Assembly (NCBI RefSeq): GCF_963924675.1
Contig: NC_089221.1
Span: 91,699,835-91,763,834 of the forward strand
Source of the DNA: Phocoena phocoena
Lineage: Eukaryota; Chordata; Mammalia; Artiodactyla; Phocoenidae
Direction of reading: 5' to 3'
DNA length: 64,000 nucleotides
Within the stretch, counting starts at the first letter, position 1, and every line of letters begins with the position of its first letter. Below the pieces are notes generated by a model that worked only from the letters and a program-made list of their open reading frames with translations, did no database searches and was not told the origin of the DNA. Below are positions 50,890 to 62,622 of the stretch, one piece after another. Both the position numbers and the translations under genes were made by a program.

Positions 50890-51830
50890 AAAACTGAATT
50901 CTTACTTCACATCATTCAGAATACCTCCAGATAGACTAAATACCACTATGTAAAAGGTAAAAATTTTAAATTTTGAGAAAAATATACAAGTGACCATCTT
51001 TGTGACCTCAGGATACAGGGGGATTACTTGAATACATAAAACACACAAAAACACAAATTACACAAGATGGTTAAAATTAAAAACTTACATACCACAAATG
51101 ACAAAATAAGTAATTTCTTTAAAAACTAGCCACAGAGTGGAAGAAGATAAGTGCAACACATATATACAGATATATACTTACTATAGAGGATATATGATTA
51201 ATTCCTATGAAACAATGAGAAGAGGACAATCCAAACAAAAGATGGGCAAAGGACAAGATTGACCTGAAATGTCAATAAACTTAGAGAAGATGCTCAATTT
51301 CACTCATAATCAAGTAATTACTAGCAATACACCATCTCATACCCCTGAAAAACTGACAGAGATTAAAAACTTAATAACAAGTGTTGAATGGAAGGGAATG
51401 AGAACTCTCAAAGTGCTACCACCCCTTTAGAGAGCAATTCGGCCACATGCAGTAAAGTGGGATGATGTATGTCCCTAAGACACAGGCACATCCCAAGAAA
51501 ATGTTACATGTGTATAGAAGGAGACATGTACCAAAAAGCTTACTGTAGAGAAGAATTCACAACAACCTGAAAATTCATCAGTAGGCAAACTTGCAAACAC
51601 AGATAAACACATTGTGGTATATGAATACAGAAGTGAAAGACTAGATCAACATGGGTAACTCTTGAAAACACAGTATTGAACAGAAAAAATTAAAGCGTAT
51701 TACTAAAACACACACACACACACACACACACACAGTCACAGTGTGAAACAGGAATAATACACACAACTTCAAGAGAGTAGTTATCTCTGGGGAGGAAAGA
51801 AAAGAGGTAGATTGGCTTTAACTCCATCAC
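50890..51830 (+). mobile_element. Old L1 fragment (ORF2 end and 3' UTR)
   Basis: Degenerate L1 order: 'caaaagatgggcaaaggac', 'gaagatgctcaatttcac', 'acaccatctcatacccc', 'cattgtggtatatgaatac'. Many indels; no ORF. Confidence 0.6.
51709..51734 (+). repeat. (CA)13 microsatellite
   Basis: Uninterrupted CA/AC tract within the old L1. Confidence 0.95.
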
Positions 51831-51899
51831 TGTTTTCAGGGGTCTTTTTTCTCTTTTTAAGCATCTGAAGCCTTTTTATCATTTTGTAAATCTCTCAAG

Positions 51900-53190
51900 C
51901 TCAAGCTTATATTATGCTCCATCCTAAGTCTGCTCTTCTGCCTGTGTTCTCTAACTTGGGGTGAGGGTGGGGGTAGGAGGTGGGTAATACAAATTACTTC
52001 AGGCACAAATTAGAAATCTGGGATTCAATTTTGACTCTTCTTTTTCTCTTAACCCCATTCCAATAGTCAGAACTAATAAGTCACCATGTTTCATCAAGAT
52101 GATTTTCCAAACGTAAACTGCTTAGAACAATATCTGGTTTTCAATAAATGTTAGTTAGCTATCATCGCCATCATCATTGTCACCACCACCATCACTATCA
52201 TAAATCTCTTTCAAGTTCATTTGTCCTTTTCAACTCCCATGCTATGTCCTTAGTTTGGGAACTCTGTGTCCAACTCAACACTGCATCAGTTTCTAGCTCT
52301 TCTGATCATATAACTCTTTAAGAATCTGAAAAAAGCCACAGATCTCTTCCCAGGAACATACACATTGTCACAAAACTTTGTATACAATCTTAGGGACACT
52401 TCAAGAAGCTAGCCATGGACCCCCAGGATACAAGCTCTTCTCTAAACTTTCCATGCTCATTTCTCTTTCACAATTGTTATTAGAACAAATGCAAAATCCT
52501 CTGAGGACCTGGCATGTATGGGTAGGGTTGAGCAGTAGGTAACGCAAAACTGAATGCCTTAGTTTAGAATTCAAAAATCCTTCAGAGGGCTTCCCTGGTG
52601 GCGCAGTGGTTGAGAGTCCGCCTGCCGATGCAGGGGACACGGGTTCGTGCCCCGGTCCGGGAAGATCCCACATGCCGCGGAGCGGCTGGGCCCGTGAGCC
52701 ATGGCCGCTGAGCCTGCGCGTCCGGAGCCTATGCTCCGCAATGGGAGAGGCCACAACAGTGACAGGCCCGCGTACCGCAAAAGAAAAAAAAAAAAAAAAT
52801 CCTTCAGACATCCTCTCCCCACCCCCATACTTAATGTTCCAGCTATACAAACACAATTTCAACTTCCCTAAATAAACTCCTTAAAGTGTTTCCCATCTGT
52901 GTGAACGTAGTAAATGAAATTCTCTCTGCCTGGAATATGAATTTATCCTTCATTCCCTAAGAAATACCTATTCGTTCTTTAAGACTCTGCTCCAATATTA
53001 GCTCCCCTATGAAGTTTTTCCATATCACCAAGCATAGTGCTCCCTTGGCACTTTTTACACTTTTTCAGCCCCAGCAGGGATTACTGATCTAAAGGAGTAA
53101 CTTCTACACTTGCTTACAATGTTTAATCCAACTCCAGTTTCCCTGTCCTCATAAATACTGTACAACTTATCTTCCTGGAAATGCTATCTT
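51900..53190. mobile_element. L2-like fragments
   Basis: Two diverged L2/MIR-like stretches (about 51900-52160 and 52900-53190: 'ctctgcctggaatatgaatt', 'ctatgaagtttttccatatc') on either side of a young SINE. Assignment is weak. Confidence 0.35.
52587..52794 (+). mobile_element. CHR-type SINE, young GC-rich form
   Basis: Closest to the family consensus of all copies here: GGGCTTCCCTGGTGGCGCAG, GGTTCGTGCCCCGGTCCGGG, CCGCGGAGCGGCTGGGCCC, ending CCGCAAAAG and A-tail. A perfect 14-bp duplication AAAAATCCTTCAGA lies at 52573-52586 and 52795-52808. Confidence 0.97.
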
Positions 53191-53738
53191 TGGTAATACA
53201 CTTCAAAATACACTGTATATAGTAAGTTCAGTCAACAGTTTCATTTTAAAAAGTGCTGAGTCCCAAGGATGTGACTATTCCACTCCAATTTCACGTGGCA
53301 ACTATCTCCTCTGGCTTTAAAAAACAATATTTTTTTACTGGTTAAAGGCATAATTCGTGTTCAACTATATGCAAAAATCAAAAAACAGAAGTAAAAATCA
53401 CACATAAAACTGACATCTAGAGGTATATATTTTGTGTTAAATAAAACATTTTAATATATAAAAAATATATATTTAAAGTCAACCCATGATTGTGCTACAT
53501 ACAGTTTAGTATTCTGCTTTATTCACTTTTCATTGTATCTTGAGCATTTTATTATGTTTTTAAAGGCTGTAAAATAGCACATTTTATAATTTAATCATTC
53601 CCCAACAATTGATTATTCAGGTTGTTTGTAATTTTTAATATTTTAAGTAATACTGTGATGGAAGAGACAAGTTTAAATAACTATTAATTTTCCCATGATT
53701 TCTTCAAGATAAATTTCTTAGAATAAAATATGCTACAG

Positions 53739-53913
53739 GGGCTTCCCTGGTGGCGCAGTGGTTGAGAGTCCGCCTGCCGATGCAGGGGACACGGGTTCAT
53801 GCCCCGGTCCGGGAGAATCCCACATGCCGCGGAGGGGCTGGGCCTGCGCATCTGGAGCCTGTGCTCCGCAGCGGGAGAGGCCGTGACGGTGAGAGGCCCG
53901 TGCAAAAAAATAA
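53739..53913 (+). mobile_element. CHR-type SINE, internally deleted
   Basis: Same young type but lacking the 'cccgtgagccatggccgctga' block after GGCTGGG. The 3' end is also shortened ('ggcccgtgcaaaa'). A perfect 17-bp duplication AATAAAATATGCTACAG lies at 53722-53738 and 53914-53930. Confidence 0.96.
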
Positions 53914-54249
53914 AATAAAATATGCTACAGCACTGAATAAATGCAGAAAGAATATTAGAAGGGTCTTATACACCATAGTAAGAAATTAAGATTTTATCAG
54001 CTATCTGATATCATTTATGATATCATATTATTTATGATCCCCTCACCACCAACTCTGTCCCCCAGGGATATGGACATTTTAAAGGCTTTGAATTCATAAC
54101 AGGATTTGCTTCTCAGAAAGTTTAACATCTTAAAGCAAAAGCCAAATTTTGCTGGCAATGATCATTCAGTGATCATGTGTGTAGGTGTGTATATATCTGA
54201 AGTTTAGCAATGTCCTAAGAGCTACGTAACACTACAGGAATTTACTTAC

Positions 54250-54299
54250 AGATATCCATTAAATTCTTCTGAAGGTTTCCTCCAAATTGTTACATCTTT
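54250..54299 (-). CDS. STARD4: STARD4 coding exon 2
   Basis: 50 bp: KDVTIWRKPSEEFNGY and CT of a Leu codon completed by the next exon. It matches human KDVTVWRKPSEEFNGYL. It forms the first beta strands of the START sheet. Acceptor TATTTTTCTAG, donor CT|GTAAGTA. A small exon that gene finders may miss. Confidence 0.95.
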
Positions 54300-55242
54300 C
54301 TAGAAAAATAAAAACAGTGTATACTGATAATTACATAGGTGGAAACCTGGATATAAAACTGACAATTTCATAAATTCTACAGCATTAGCTTTTGCATGAA
54401 AATAAAACATAAGTAAATATTCAAAGAAATACACAAAAGTAATTTATACCATAAAATAATCCATATCTGAATTTCTTCTGTATCTGAAAGTAGTACACAT
54501 CTTATTTAAATTACAAACCCCTACAAAAGGTTTTTCAATAGCTTAATGACACCCAAACACTGTTAAGATTCGGTGATGGCACTATCTCATTGGCCATTAT
54601 TATTTGCCCCATTCCAATCTCATCTATTTACCATTACTGACACATTTAGACTGAGATAATAGAAATGTTAAATACTTCATTCTGAACTTGCTCACATCTT
54701 TTTAAAATTAAACAATTCAAATCTATTATGACAGTGCTACCTTGAATTAGTCCCTACATTTTTTTCTAGATCATTTCCCAAGAAATTCTGAATAGCAGAA
54801 TAGCCATAGGACTTAACTGGAAGAGTCCTGGGTTCAAGGATTGGCTCTGTCAACACTCAGGTATGTCATATTGGTAAAAAAAATACTAACTGGCCATTCT
54901 CACAGGCTTGTTAAAATATCTGAAACAATTTCAAATTATCAATTACTATACTTCCTTAAACTGACAATGACATTTTATTTACTGACTTGAGAGGCTGCTC
55001 TTTACAGTCTTGTTGCCATGAGTCTATTCTTGTGTCCAATATCTGAAGAACTAATGAAAGCAGTGCAGGATTATGTTTCTTCCTTTGTGAGACAGTAAAC
55101 CATCAACTATATTAGCACGTTTATCTATCCCGCACATTCATCTAAAGTATGGTCCATATTTTTCCGTACCATTTTGAAAGTCATCCACCAGCTCATTAGA
55201 CAGAAGATACACCCTCAAGCATAAGTAATTTAATTAATTTAC
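54300..55242 (-). other. STARD4 intron
   Basis: 0.9 kb. A weak MIR-like stretch at 54790-54930 (+). Nothing else seen. Confidence 0.8.
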
Positions 55243-55356
55243 CATTTTCTTAGCAACTCGCCACTTGTCATCTTCAAGACTGTGGTATTGGATGAGAGTG
55301 TTTTTAAGTCTAGTCGCCAAAACAGCTGCATCAGGCAGGTCTTCCATTTGTTTTCC
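55243..55356 (-). CDS. STARD4: STARD4 first coding exon
   Basis: 114 bp; coding from ATG at 55347-55345, 35 codons: MEDLPDAAVLATRLKNTLIQ and YHSLEDDKWRVAKKM. It corresponds to human MEGLSDVASFATKLKNTLIQ and the residues after it, the N-terminal helix of the START domain. I chose this ATG because it aligns with the human start and lies 9 nt inside the exon after acceptor CTCTGTAACAG. So the 5' UTR must continue in an upstream exon. Donor ATG|GTAAAT, phase 0. The last residue is Met where human has Thr as I recall it. Confidence 0.94.
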
Positions 55357-56239
55357 CTGTTACAGAGACTAAGATTATCATCAGCAAATACCAGAGTTAG
55401 ATGCAGTTGGGTCTCAAATATGGCTTCATAAAAGAATCACCTGGGGAGTTGTAAAAGATACCTATACCTGGACCCCATCCCAAATCAACTAATCAGGATC
55501 CCTGAGGGTAAGACCTGGCCATAGGATTTTTTTCTAAAAGCTTCCAAGGTGTGAAACACATAGGGATAAGAATCACATATGTTGAGTTATTAAAATCACT
55601 CATATAAAAAATAAAATACAATCCTATTTCCCTTTCTAATAGAATCTAACCCAAAGGAATAAATTATAAAATTCCAGATAACTTAAAAAAAAATACTGCT
55701 TTTTCAAAAATACAAAAATAACACACAAGGCATAAACTCTTTAAAAATTCCATAGAGATTCAGCCATTGAAAATTTTCATTTTACCAGCCAACAGATATA
55801 AGACTCATTCTAGCAAACAAATGACAACCACAATTGGAAACCTCCTCTTACATCCTTTAAGGATAGAGCTAGAGACCTCTGAAGAATTTCAAAAGTTTGA
55901 AGAACTCTATTGTCTTCAATGTTTTATTTCATTTGATGAAGTGTCATAGGATTCAGTGAGTTATCTGTGTAACATAGGAGGTGATATGAAGACCTTAGAA
56001 CCACCAGTACAGCATAAATAAGTGGTTTATAATTTTAAGGCAATAATTTTAACTATACAGAGAGGAAAGTACTATATCATTAATAATTCCAAAGGTATGT
56101 TATTGTTCAACAATACTTTAAAAGGGAAATGATTACTAATCTTTTAAGATAATAAACTTAATATAATGAGGGATTCTATAATGTGATCATTTTAAAACAT
56201 TGCTGCAAATCCTGTGACACACTTCCCATCAAGAGGGAT

Positions 56240-56460
56240 TGACATATATACACTACTATGTATAAAATAGATAACTAATGAACACCGACTGTATAGCACA
56301 GGGAACTCTACTCAGTGCTCTGTGGTGACCTAAATGGGAAGGAAATCCAAGGAAGAGGATATATGTATATGTATAGCTGATTCACTTTGCTGTACAGCAG
56401 AAACTAACACAACATTGTAAAGCAACTATACTCCAATAAAAATAAGTAAAGTGAAAAAAA
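56240..56460 (+). mobile_element. L1 3' end, relatively recent
   Basis: 'atagcacagggaactctact', 'gctgattcactttgctgtac', 'caacattgtaaagcaactat', then 'actccaataaaaataag' and an A-rich tail: the artiodactyl/cetacean L1 3' terminus, truncated at its 5' side. Confidence 0.75.
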
Positions 56461-56698
56461 TGAATAAAAAGCAACAAAGCATTTACAATGAAAAAAAAGA
56501 AAAGGTGCAGTCTGTGACACTGCATGACCTCTGCAGCTAGGTTAGAAAATTTCATGCAGCCTCTGTACATCACTCTTAGAATAATCGCTCTGGGAGCCTT
56601 TGATCAACATGTAAGCATACAAGAAGTCTGGTTATCCTGAAGCTGATATGTGGAAAGGCCCAGGTGGAAAGAAGAGGAAGGGAGGGAAAAAAGGAGAG

Positions 56699-56732
56699 GG
56701 AGAGACAGAGACAGACAGACACACACACACAG
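56699..56732 (+). repeat. GA/CA-rich simple repeat
   Basis: GAGAGACAGA-type units grading into (CA)n. Confidence 0.85.
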
Positions 56733-56789
56733 ATCCAAAATCCCACATCCAGAAGCCTATATTTAGGGCTTCACACCTAATGGGCATCT

Positions 56790-57335
56790 CTTGCTGCCCC
56801 AGTCTTCCTTCAATTTGCCTCAGTCTTCCTCATCTTAATAATTTTACTATTAAAATGATAATTGAGCCAGTTGCTCAATGTCAAAAACCTTGGAATCACC
56901 CTTAATAGATATTAGGAGATTGATCACATACCATTGCCTACAATGCTCTTCTCCTACTGATTTTCTTTCTGTCCCTTAAATACATCAAGCTTGTCACTGA
57001 CTTCGGGCCTTTGTACTTACTATTATTTCCCTACCTGGATTAGTAGATCCCAAATCTGAGCATGACTAATAACAACCTGTAATAATAATTTCAGATTAAA
57101 CCTCCTGTCCTTAATACAACCTTCCCCAAATCACTATTATATTCTTCTTTTATTTTCTTCATAGTGCATCACTATGTGAAATCAACTTGTTTATTTATTG
57201 ATGTACTATATTCTACTCTTTGACTACCATGTCCCCAACTAATAGAGTGGCTGTCCCATGTCTGCCTTTTTCACTACTATATCCCCACCAACTAGAACAC
57301 TACCTGGAACACAGTAGGACCTTAATATTTGTTGA
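56790..57335 (+). mobile_element. L2-like LINE fragment
   Basis: Degenerate text with L2 cues: 'cttggaatcacccttaatag', 'cttcgggcctttgtacttac', and an end near 'cacagtaggaccttaatat' then 'ttgttgaa'. Confidence 0.5.
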
Positions 57336-57644
57336 AGTGTGTTTGCTTCAAAACATGATTTATTTGGTCTTAACTTCTCTCCTTTTGGTGCCATGGTACT
57401 CTCCAGTAAAAGGCTAAAGAAGAAAAGGCTTTGGAAGAAAGCTGTCCATTTACAGGATCATGAAGTTACTACTAAAAAGGAGATCAAGAAAAGATCTAAA
57501 TGAAATATCAAGGCTCAAACCTCTATGGGAATAAGGATGCAATTCTCACTACAAATGCATACATCAGAATCATGTTGTTATAATTTGTAATAGCTGTTAA
57601 TGTTGACAAAGACTCTCTCCTTGGTTGGGCTCCTCTGAGTCCTC

Positions 57645-57948
57645 ATTTTTTTTTTTTTTTTTTTTTTTGGCTGCATCAGGTCTTAGTTGCAGCATGCAGA
57701 ATCTTCAGTAGTGGTGCGGGCTCTTCATTGAGGCATGTGGGCTTCTCTCTACTCAGTGTGTGCAGGCTCCAGAGCACACAGGCTCAGTAGTTGCGGCACG
57801 CAGTCTCTCTAGTTGTGAGGCATGGGTTCTAGAGCGCATGGGCTTAGTTGCCTCATGGCATGTGGGCTCTTAGTTCCCCAACCAGAGATCAAACCCGCGT
57901 CCCTTGCATTGGAAGGCAGATTCTTAACCACTGGACCACCAGGGAAGT
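57645..57948 (-). mobile_element. CHR-type SINE, long form
   Basis: The - strand reads GACTTCCCTGGTGGTCCAGT, then GGGTTTGATCTC, then module repeats and an A23 tail (T tract on +). A perfect 15-bp duplication CTCCTCTGAGTCCTC lies at 57630-57644 and 57949-57963. It is on the STARD4 strand. Confidence 0.95.
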
Positions 57949-58584
57949 CTCCTCTGAGTCCTCTTTGTGACGAGGCCTAGCTCTTGGGCTTGTCCTTGGA
58001 CCCCTTAATCTAGTTTTAGCAAGAATCCTGCTGAGTCAGTTTAGTGAAAATCCCCTACCCTCAAATTTCCTTATCCCACCTCAATCTTATCCCCCTGGCC
58101 TGCCTTCAGCAAGAATCCTGTCAAGTTGGTTTAAGGCAAATCTCCCTTCCTCTAATGTTTCCTCTTAGTAATTTTCATTCACTGACACCCACCCTGCTCC
58201 TTGGCTATACACCCCTACGTGCCCTTGTTGTATTCAGAATGAAGCCTAGTTCTATACCAAGGTTTCTTTTCCACTATTGCGATAGTTATTGAATAAGATT
58301 TGCCTTTACCACTTTCATGTGTGTCTGCCTCTGGTTTTCTGTGACACCGTTTTTGGATATTAGATTTCATGGTCCACAGCCAGATAGCCCGGTTCAGTAG
58401 GTCTGCTCTAGAATAGGCCCCAGATCTAGGTCCTATAAAAAGCCTCACTGATCATTCTTTTAACCAGTCAGGAGTGACAACCACTAATCTAAAGTGCAAA
58501 AAAAAGTCAGTGCTATAGTCAATATTTAACCAGCACAAAGTAGAACATAAAAGCCATGAAACATGATAAACACTAAAATGATAT

Positions 58585-60634
58585 AAGGGGATTCAAGATG
58601 GCGGAAGAGTAACACGCGGAGATCACCTTCCTCCCCACAGATACACCAGAAATACATCTACACGTGGAACAACTCCTACAGAACACCTACTGAACGCTGG
58701 CAGAAGACCTCAGACTTCCCAAAAGGCAAGAAACTCCCCACGTACCTGGGTAGGGCAAAAGAAAAAAGAATAAACAGAGACAAAAGGATAGGGACGGGAC
58801 CTGCACCAGTGGGAGGGAGCTGTGAAGGAAGAAAGGTTTCCACACACTAGGAAGCCCCTTCGCAGGCGGAGACTGCGGGTGGCAGAGGGGGAAGCTTCGG
58901 AGCCGCGGAGGAGAGCACAGCAACAGGGGTGTGGGGGGCAAAGCGGAGAGATTCCCACACAGAGGATCGGTGCCGACCGGCACTCACCAGCCCGAGAGGC
59001 TTGTCTGCTCACCCGCCGGGGTGGGCGGGGCTGGGAGCTGAGGCTCGGACTTCGGTCCGGATCCCAGGGAGAGGACTGGGTTTGGCGGCGTGAACATAGC
59101 CTGAAGGGGGCTAGTGCGCCACAGCTAGCAGGCAGGGAGTCCGGGAAAAACTCTGGACCTGCCGAAGAGGCAAGAGACTTTTTCTTGCCTCTTTCGTTTC
59201 CTGGTGTGCGAGGAGAGGGGATTAAGAGCGCTGCTTAAAGGAGCTCCAGAGACAGGGGCGAGCCGCAGCGATCAGTGCGGACCCCAGAGGCGGGCATGAG
59301 ATGCTAAGGCTGCTGCTGCAGCCACCAAGAAGCCTGTGTGCAAGCACAGGTCACTATCCACACCGCCCCTCCCGGGAGCCTGAGTAGCCCGCCACGGCCA
59401 GGGTCCCGTGATCCAGGGAGAACTTCCCCGGGAGAACACACGGCGCTCCTCAGGCTGCTGCAACGTCACGCCGGCCTCTGCCGCCGCAGGGTCGCCCCGC
59501 ACTCCGTACCCCTCCCTCCCCCCGGCCCGAGTGAGCCACAGCCCCCGGAGCAGCTGCTCCTTTAACCCCGTCCTGTGTGAGCGAAGAACAGACGCCCTCA
59601 GGCGACCTACATGCAGAGGCGGGGCCAAATCCAAAGCTGAACCCCAGGAGCTGTGCAAACAAAGAAGAGAAAGGGAAATCTCTCCCAGGAGACTCAGGAG
59701 CAACGGATTAAATCTCCACAGTCAACTTAATGTACCCTGCATCTGTGGAATACCTGAATAGACAACGAATCATCCTAAATTGAGGAGGTGGACTTTGGGA
59801 GGAATGATATATATATATTTTTTCCCTTTTTCTCCTTTTGTGAGTGTATATGTGTGTGTTTCTGTGTGTGATTTTGTCTGTACACCTTTGGTTTTACCAT
59901 TTGTCATTGGGTGCTGTCTGTCCTTTTTTTTTTTCCTTTTTTTTAGTATAGTTTTTAGCACTTGTTATCATTGGTGGATTTGTTTTTTTTGGTTTGGTTG
60001 CTCTCTTCATTCTTTTTTTATTACTTAAAAAAATTTTAATAATTATTTTTTATTTTAATAATTTTATTTTATCTCTTTCTTTCTTTCTTTCTTTCATTCA
60101 TTCATTCTTTCTTTTTTTCTCGCTTTTATTCTGAGCTGTGTGGATAACAGGCTCTTGGTGCTCCAGCCAGGCATCAGGGCTGTGCCTCTGAGGTGGGAGA
60201 GCCAAATTCAGAACAATGGCCCACCAGAGACCTCCCAGCTCCACATAATATCAAATGGCAAAAAATCTCCCAGAGATCTCCATCTCAACGCCAACACCCA
60301 ACTCCACTCAATGACCGGCAAGCTACATTGATGGACACCCTATGCCAAACAACAAGCAAGACAGGAACACAGCCCCACCCATTAGCAGAGAGGCTGCCTA
60401 AAATCATAATAAGGTCACAGACACTCTAAAACACACCACCAGACATGAACCTGCCCACCAAAAAGACAAGATCCAGCCTTATCTTCCAGAACACAGGCAC
60501 TAGTCTCCTCCACCAGGAAGCCTACACAACCCACTGAACCAACCTTAGCCACTGGGGGCAGACAACAAAAACAATGGGAACTACAAACCTGCAGCCTGAG
60601 AAAAGGAGACCCCAAAAACAGTAAGTTAAGCAAA
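58585..60634 (+). promoter_or_regulatory. L1 5' UTR with CpG-rich promoter region
   Basis: About 2 kb. The first kilobase (to about 59600) is rich in CpG and G/C; AAGATGGCGG near 58592 contains a YY1-like site, as at the start of primate L1 UTRs. Then follows a pyrimidine- and T-rich stretch (about 59806-60125, with (TTTC)n) and a less biased part before ORF1. Open frames of 138 codons (58822, +) and 143 codons (59272-59703, -) lie here and have no recognised function. Confidence 0.75.
60072..60120 (+). repeat. (TTTC)n / (TTCA)n simple repeat in L1 UTR
   Basis: TCTTTCTTTCTTTCTTTC followed by three TTCA-like units and more CTTT. Confidence 0.9.
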
Positions 60635-61515
60635 ATGAGAATACAGAGAAACACAGCAGATGAAGGAGCAAGATAAAAACCCACCAGACCTAACAAATGA
60701 AGAGGAAATAGGCAGTCTACCTGAAAAAGAATTCGGAATAATGATAGTAAACATGATCCAAAATCTTGCAAATAGAATGGAGAAATTACAAGAAACGTTT
60801 AACAAGGACCTAGAAGAACTAAAGAGCAAACAAACAATGATGAACAACACAATAAATGAAATTAAAAATTCTCTAGAAGGGATCAATAGCAGAATAACTA
60901 GGCAGAAGAACGGATAAGTGACCTGGAATATAAAATAGTGGAAATAACTACTGCAGAGAAGAATAAAAAAAAAAAGAATGAAAAGAACTGAGGACAGTCT
61001 CAGAGACCTCTGGGACAACATTAAACGCAACAACATTTGAATTATAGGGGTCCCAGAAGAAGAAGAGCAAAAGAAAGGGACTGAGAAAATATTTGAAGAG
61101 ATTATAGTTGAAAACTTCCCTAATAAGCGGAAGGAAATAGTTAATCAAGTCCAGGAAGCACACAGAGTCCCATACAGGATAAATCCAAAGAGAAACATGC
61201 CAAGACACATAATAATCAAACTATCAAAAATTAAATACAAAGAAAAAATATTAAAAGCAGCAAGGGAAAAATAACACACAAGGGAATCCCCATAAGGTTC
61301 ACAGTTGATCTTTCAGCAGAAACTCTGCAAGCCAGAAGGGAGTGGCAGGACATATCTAAAGTGATGAAAGGGAAAAACCTACAACCAAGATTACTCTACC
61401 CAGCAAGAATCTCATTCAGATTGGACAGAGAAATTAAAACCTTTACAAACAAAAGCTAAGAGAATTCACCACCACCAAACCAGCTTTAAAACAAATGCTA
61501 AAGGAACTTCTCTCG
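60635..61515 (+). pseudogene. L1 ORF1 (RNA-binding chaperone), broken
   Basis: ORF1p is the trimeric RNA-binding partner of L1 RNA: coiled coil, RRM, C-terminal domain. The first ATG at 60635 runs into TAA at 60674; the proper frame resumes at 60660 (MKEQDKNPPDLTNEEEIGSL and the Lys/Glu-rich coiled coil) for 85 codons. Lesions: a 5' frameshift, a lost base near 60899, a gained A in the run 60964-60975, TGA at 61038 (probably CGA before), and TAA at 61272. The RRM/CTD part remains recognisable (frame from 61041, with VNQVQEAHRVPYRIN), but the product cannot be made. Confidence 0.85.
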
Positions 61516-61573
61516 GCAGGAAACACAAGAGAAGGAAAATGCCTACAATAACAAACCCAAAACAATTAAGAAA

Positions 61574-62341
61574 ATGGTAATAGGAACATACATATCGATA
61601 ATTACCTTAAATGTAAATGGATTAAATGCTCCCACCCAAAGACATCGACTGGCTGAATGGATACAAAAACAAGACCCGTATATATGCTGTCTACAAGAGA
61701 CCCACTTCAGAACTAGAGACACATACACACTGAAAGTAAGGGGATGGAAAAAGATATTTCATGCAAATGGAAACCAAAAGAAAGCTGGAGTGGCAATTCT
61801 CATATCAGACAAAATAGACTTTAAAATAAAGACTATTAGAAGAGACAAAGAAGGACACTACATAATGATTAAGGGGTTAATCCAAGAAGAAGATATAACA
61901 ATTGTAAATATTTATGCACCCAACATAGGAGCATCTCAATACATAAGGCAAATACTAACAGCCATAAAATGGGAAATCGACAGTAACACAATCATAGTAG
62001 GGGACTTTAACACTCTACTCTCACCAATGGACAGATCATCCAAAATGAAAATAAATAAGGAAACACAAGCTTTAAATTACATATTAAACAAGATGGACTT
62101 AATTGATATTTATAGGACATTCCATCCAAAAACAACAGAATACACTTTCTTCTCAAGGGCTCATGGAACATTCTCCACGATAGATCATATCCTGGGTCAC
62201 AAGTCAATCCTTGGTAAATTTAAGAAAATTGAAATCGTATCAATCATTTCTGACCACAACACTATGAGACTAGATATCAATTACAGGAAAAAAATCTGTA
62301 AAAAATACAAACACATGGAGGCTAAACAATACACTACTTAA
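61574..62341 (+). pseudogene. L1 ORF2, endonuclease part
   Basis: 255 codons from ATG 61574. Starts MVIGTYISIITLNVNGLNAP and keeps the APE-type endonuclease residues: Asn in NVNGLN, Glu in LQETH, Asp/Asn in VGDFNT, and the C-terminal SDHN with its catalytic His. This domain nicks the target DNA at TT/AAAA. An inserted T near 62295 shifts the frame, giving TAA at 62339; the original frame continues from about 62316. Up to that point it has no lesion. Confidence 0.88.
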
Positions 62342-62622
62342 TAACCAAGAGATCACTGAAGAAATCAAAGAGGAAATCAAAAAACACCTAGAAACAAATA
62401 ACAATGAAAACACGATGATCCAAAACCTATGGGATGCAGCAAAAGCAGTTCTAAGAGAGAAGTTTATAGCAATACAATCCTACCTTAAGAAATAAGAAAC
62501 ATCTCAAATAAAAAACCTAACCTTACATCTAAAGCAATTAGAGAAAGAAGAACAAAAACCCCCCCAAAGTAAGCAGAAGGAAAGAAATCATAAAAATCAG
62601 ATCAGAAATAAATGAAAAAGAA
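62316..62622 (+). pseudogene. L1 ORF2, linker part with stops
   Basis: The reading frame (class of 62316) continues the ORF2 linker, with TAA at 62493-62495 (a Gln codon CAA elsewhere in the family). An extra C in the run 62559-62565 then moves the frame to that of 62623. Confidence 0.8.

Larger units (their letters stand above)
50337..54249 (-). other. STARD4 intron
   Basis: 3.9 kb with an old L1 3' part (50890-51830), a CA microsatellite (51709-51734), L2-like sequence (51900-53190) and two young SINEs (52587, 53739). Nothing coding. Confidence 0.85.
47760..55356 (-). other. STARD4: STARD4 gene, complete coding region
   Basis: Gene-level entry. Five - strand exons with AG/GT borders join in phase to 627 nt: 208 residues and TAA. 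STARD4 is a small soluble protein made almost wholly of one START domain. It carries cholesterol between membranes (plasma membrane, recycling endosomes, ER) and is a sterol-responsive SREBP-2 target. The human protein, as I recall it, has 205 residues. Exon products of 35, 16, 42-43, 38 and 75-76 residues match it along the whole length. The gene is tail-to-tail with CAMK4, as in human 5q22. The 5' UTR exon and promoter are not in sight. Confidence 0.96.
55357..58584 (-). other. STARD4 upstream or first-intron sequence
   Basis: Contains an L1 3' end (56240-56460), a GA/CA-rich tract (56699-56732), L2-like sequence (56790-57335) and a long-form SINE (57645-57948). I see no CpG island, sterol element or 5' UTR exon, so the promoter is probably beyond the L1 to the right. 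Confidence 0.6.

Noticed and set aside
58822..59238. 138-codon + frame, Arg/Gly rich
   Set aside because: Part of the L1 5' UTR; its length is explained by high GC with few stop codons.
60140..60429. Frames of 63 and 78 codons before L1 ORF1
   Set aside because: L1 5' UTR sequence; ORF1 proper begins later at 60635/60660.
60626..61036. 136-codon - frame
   Set aside because: Antisense of the A-rich L1 ORF1 region, which gives stop-free T-rich frames.
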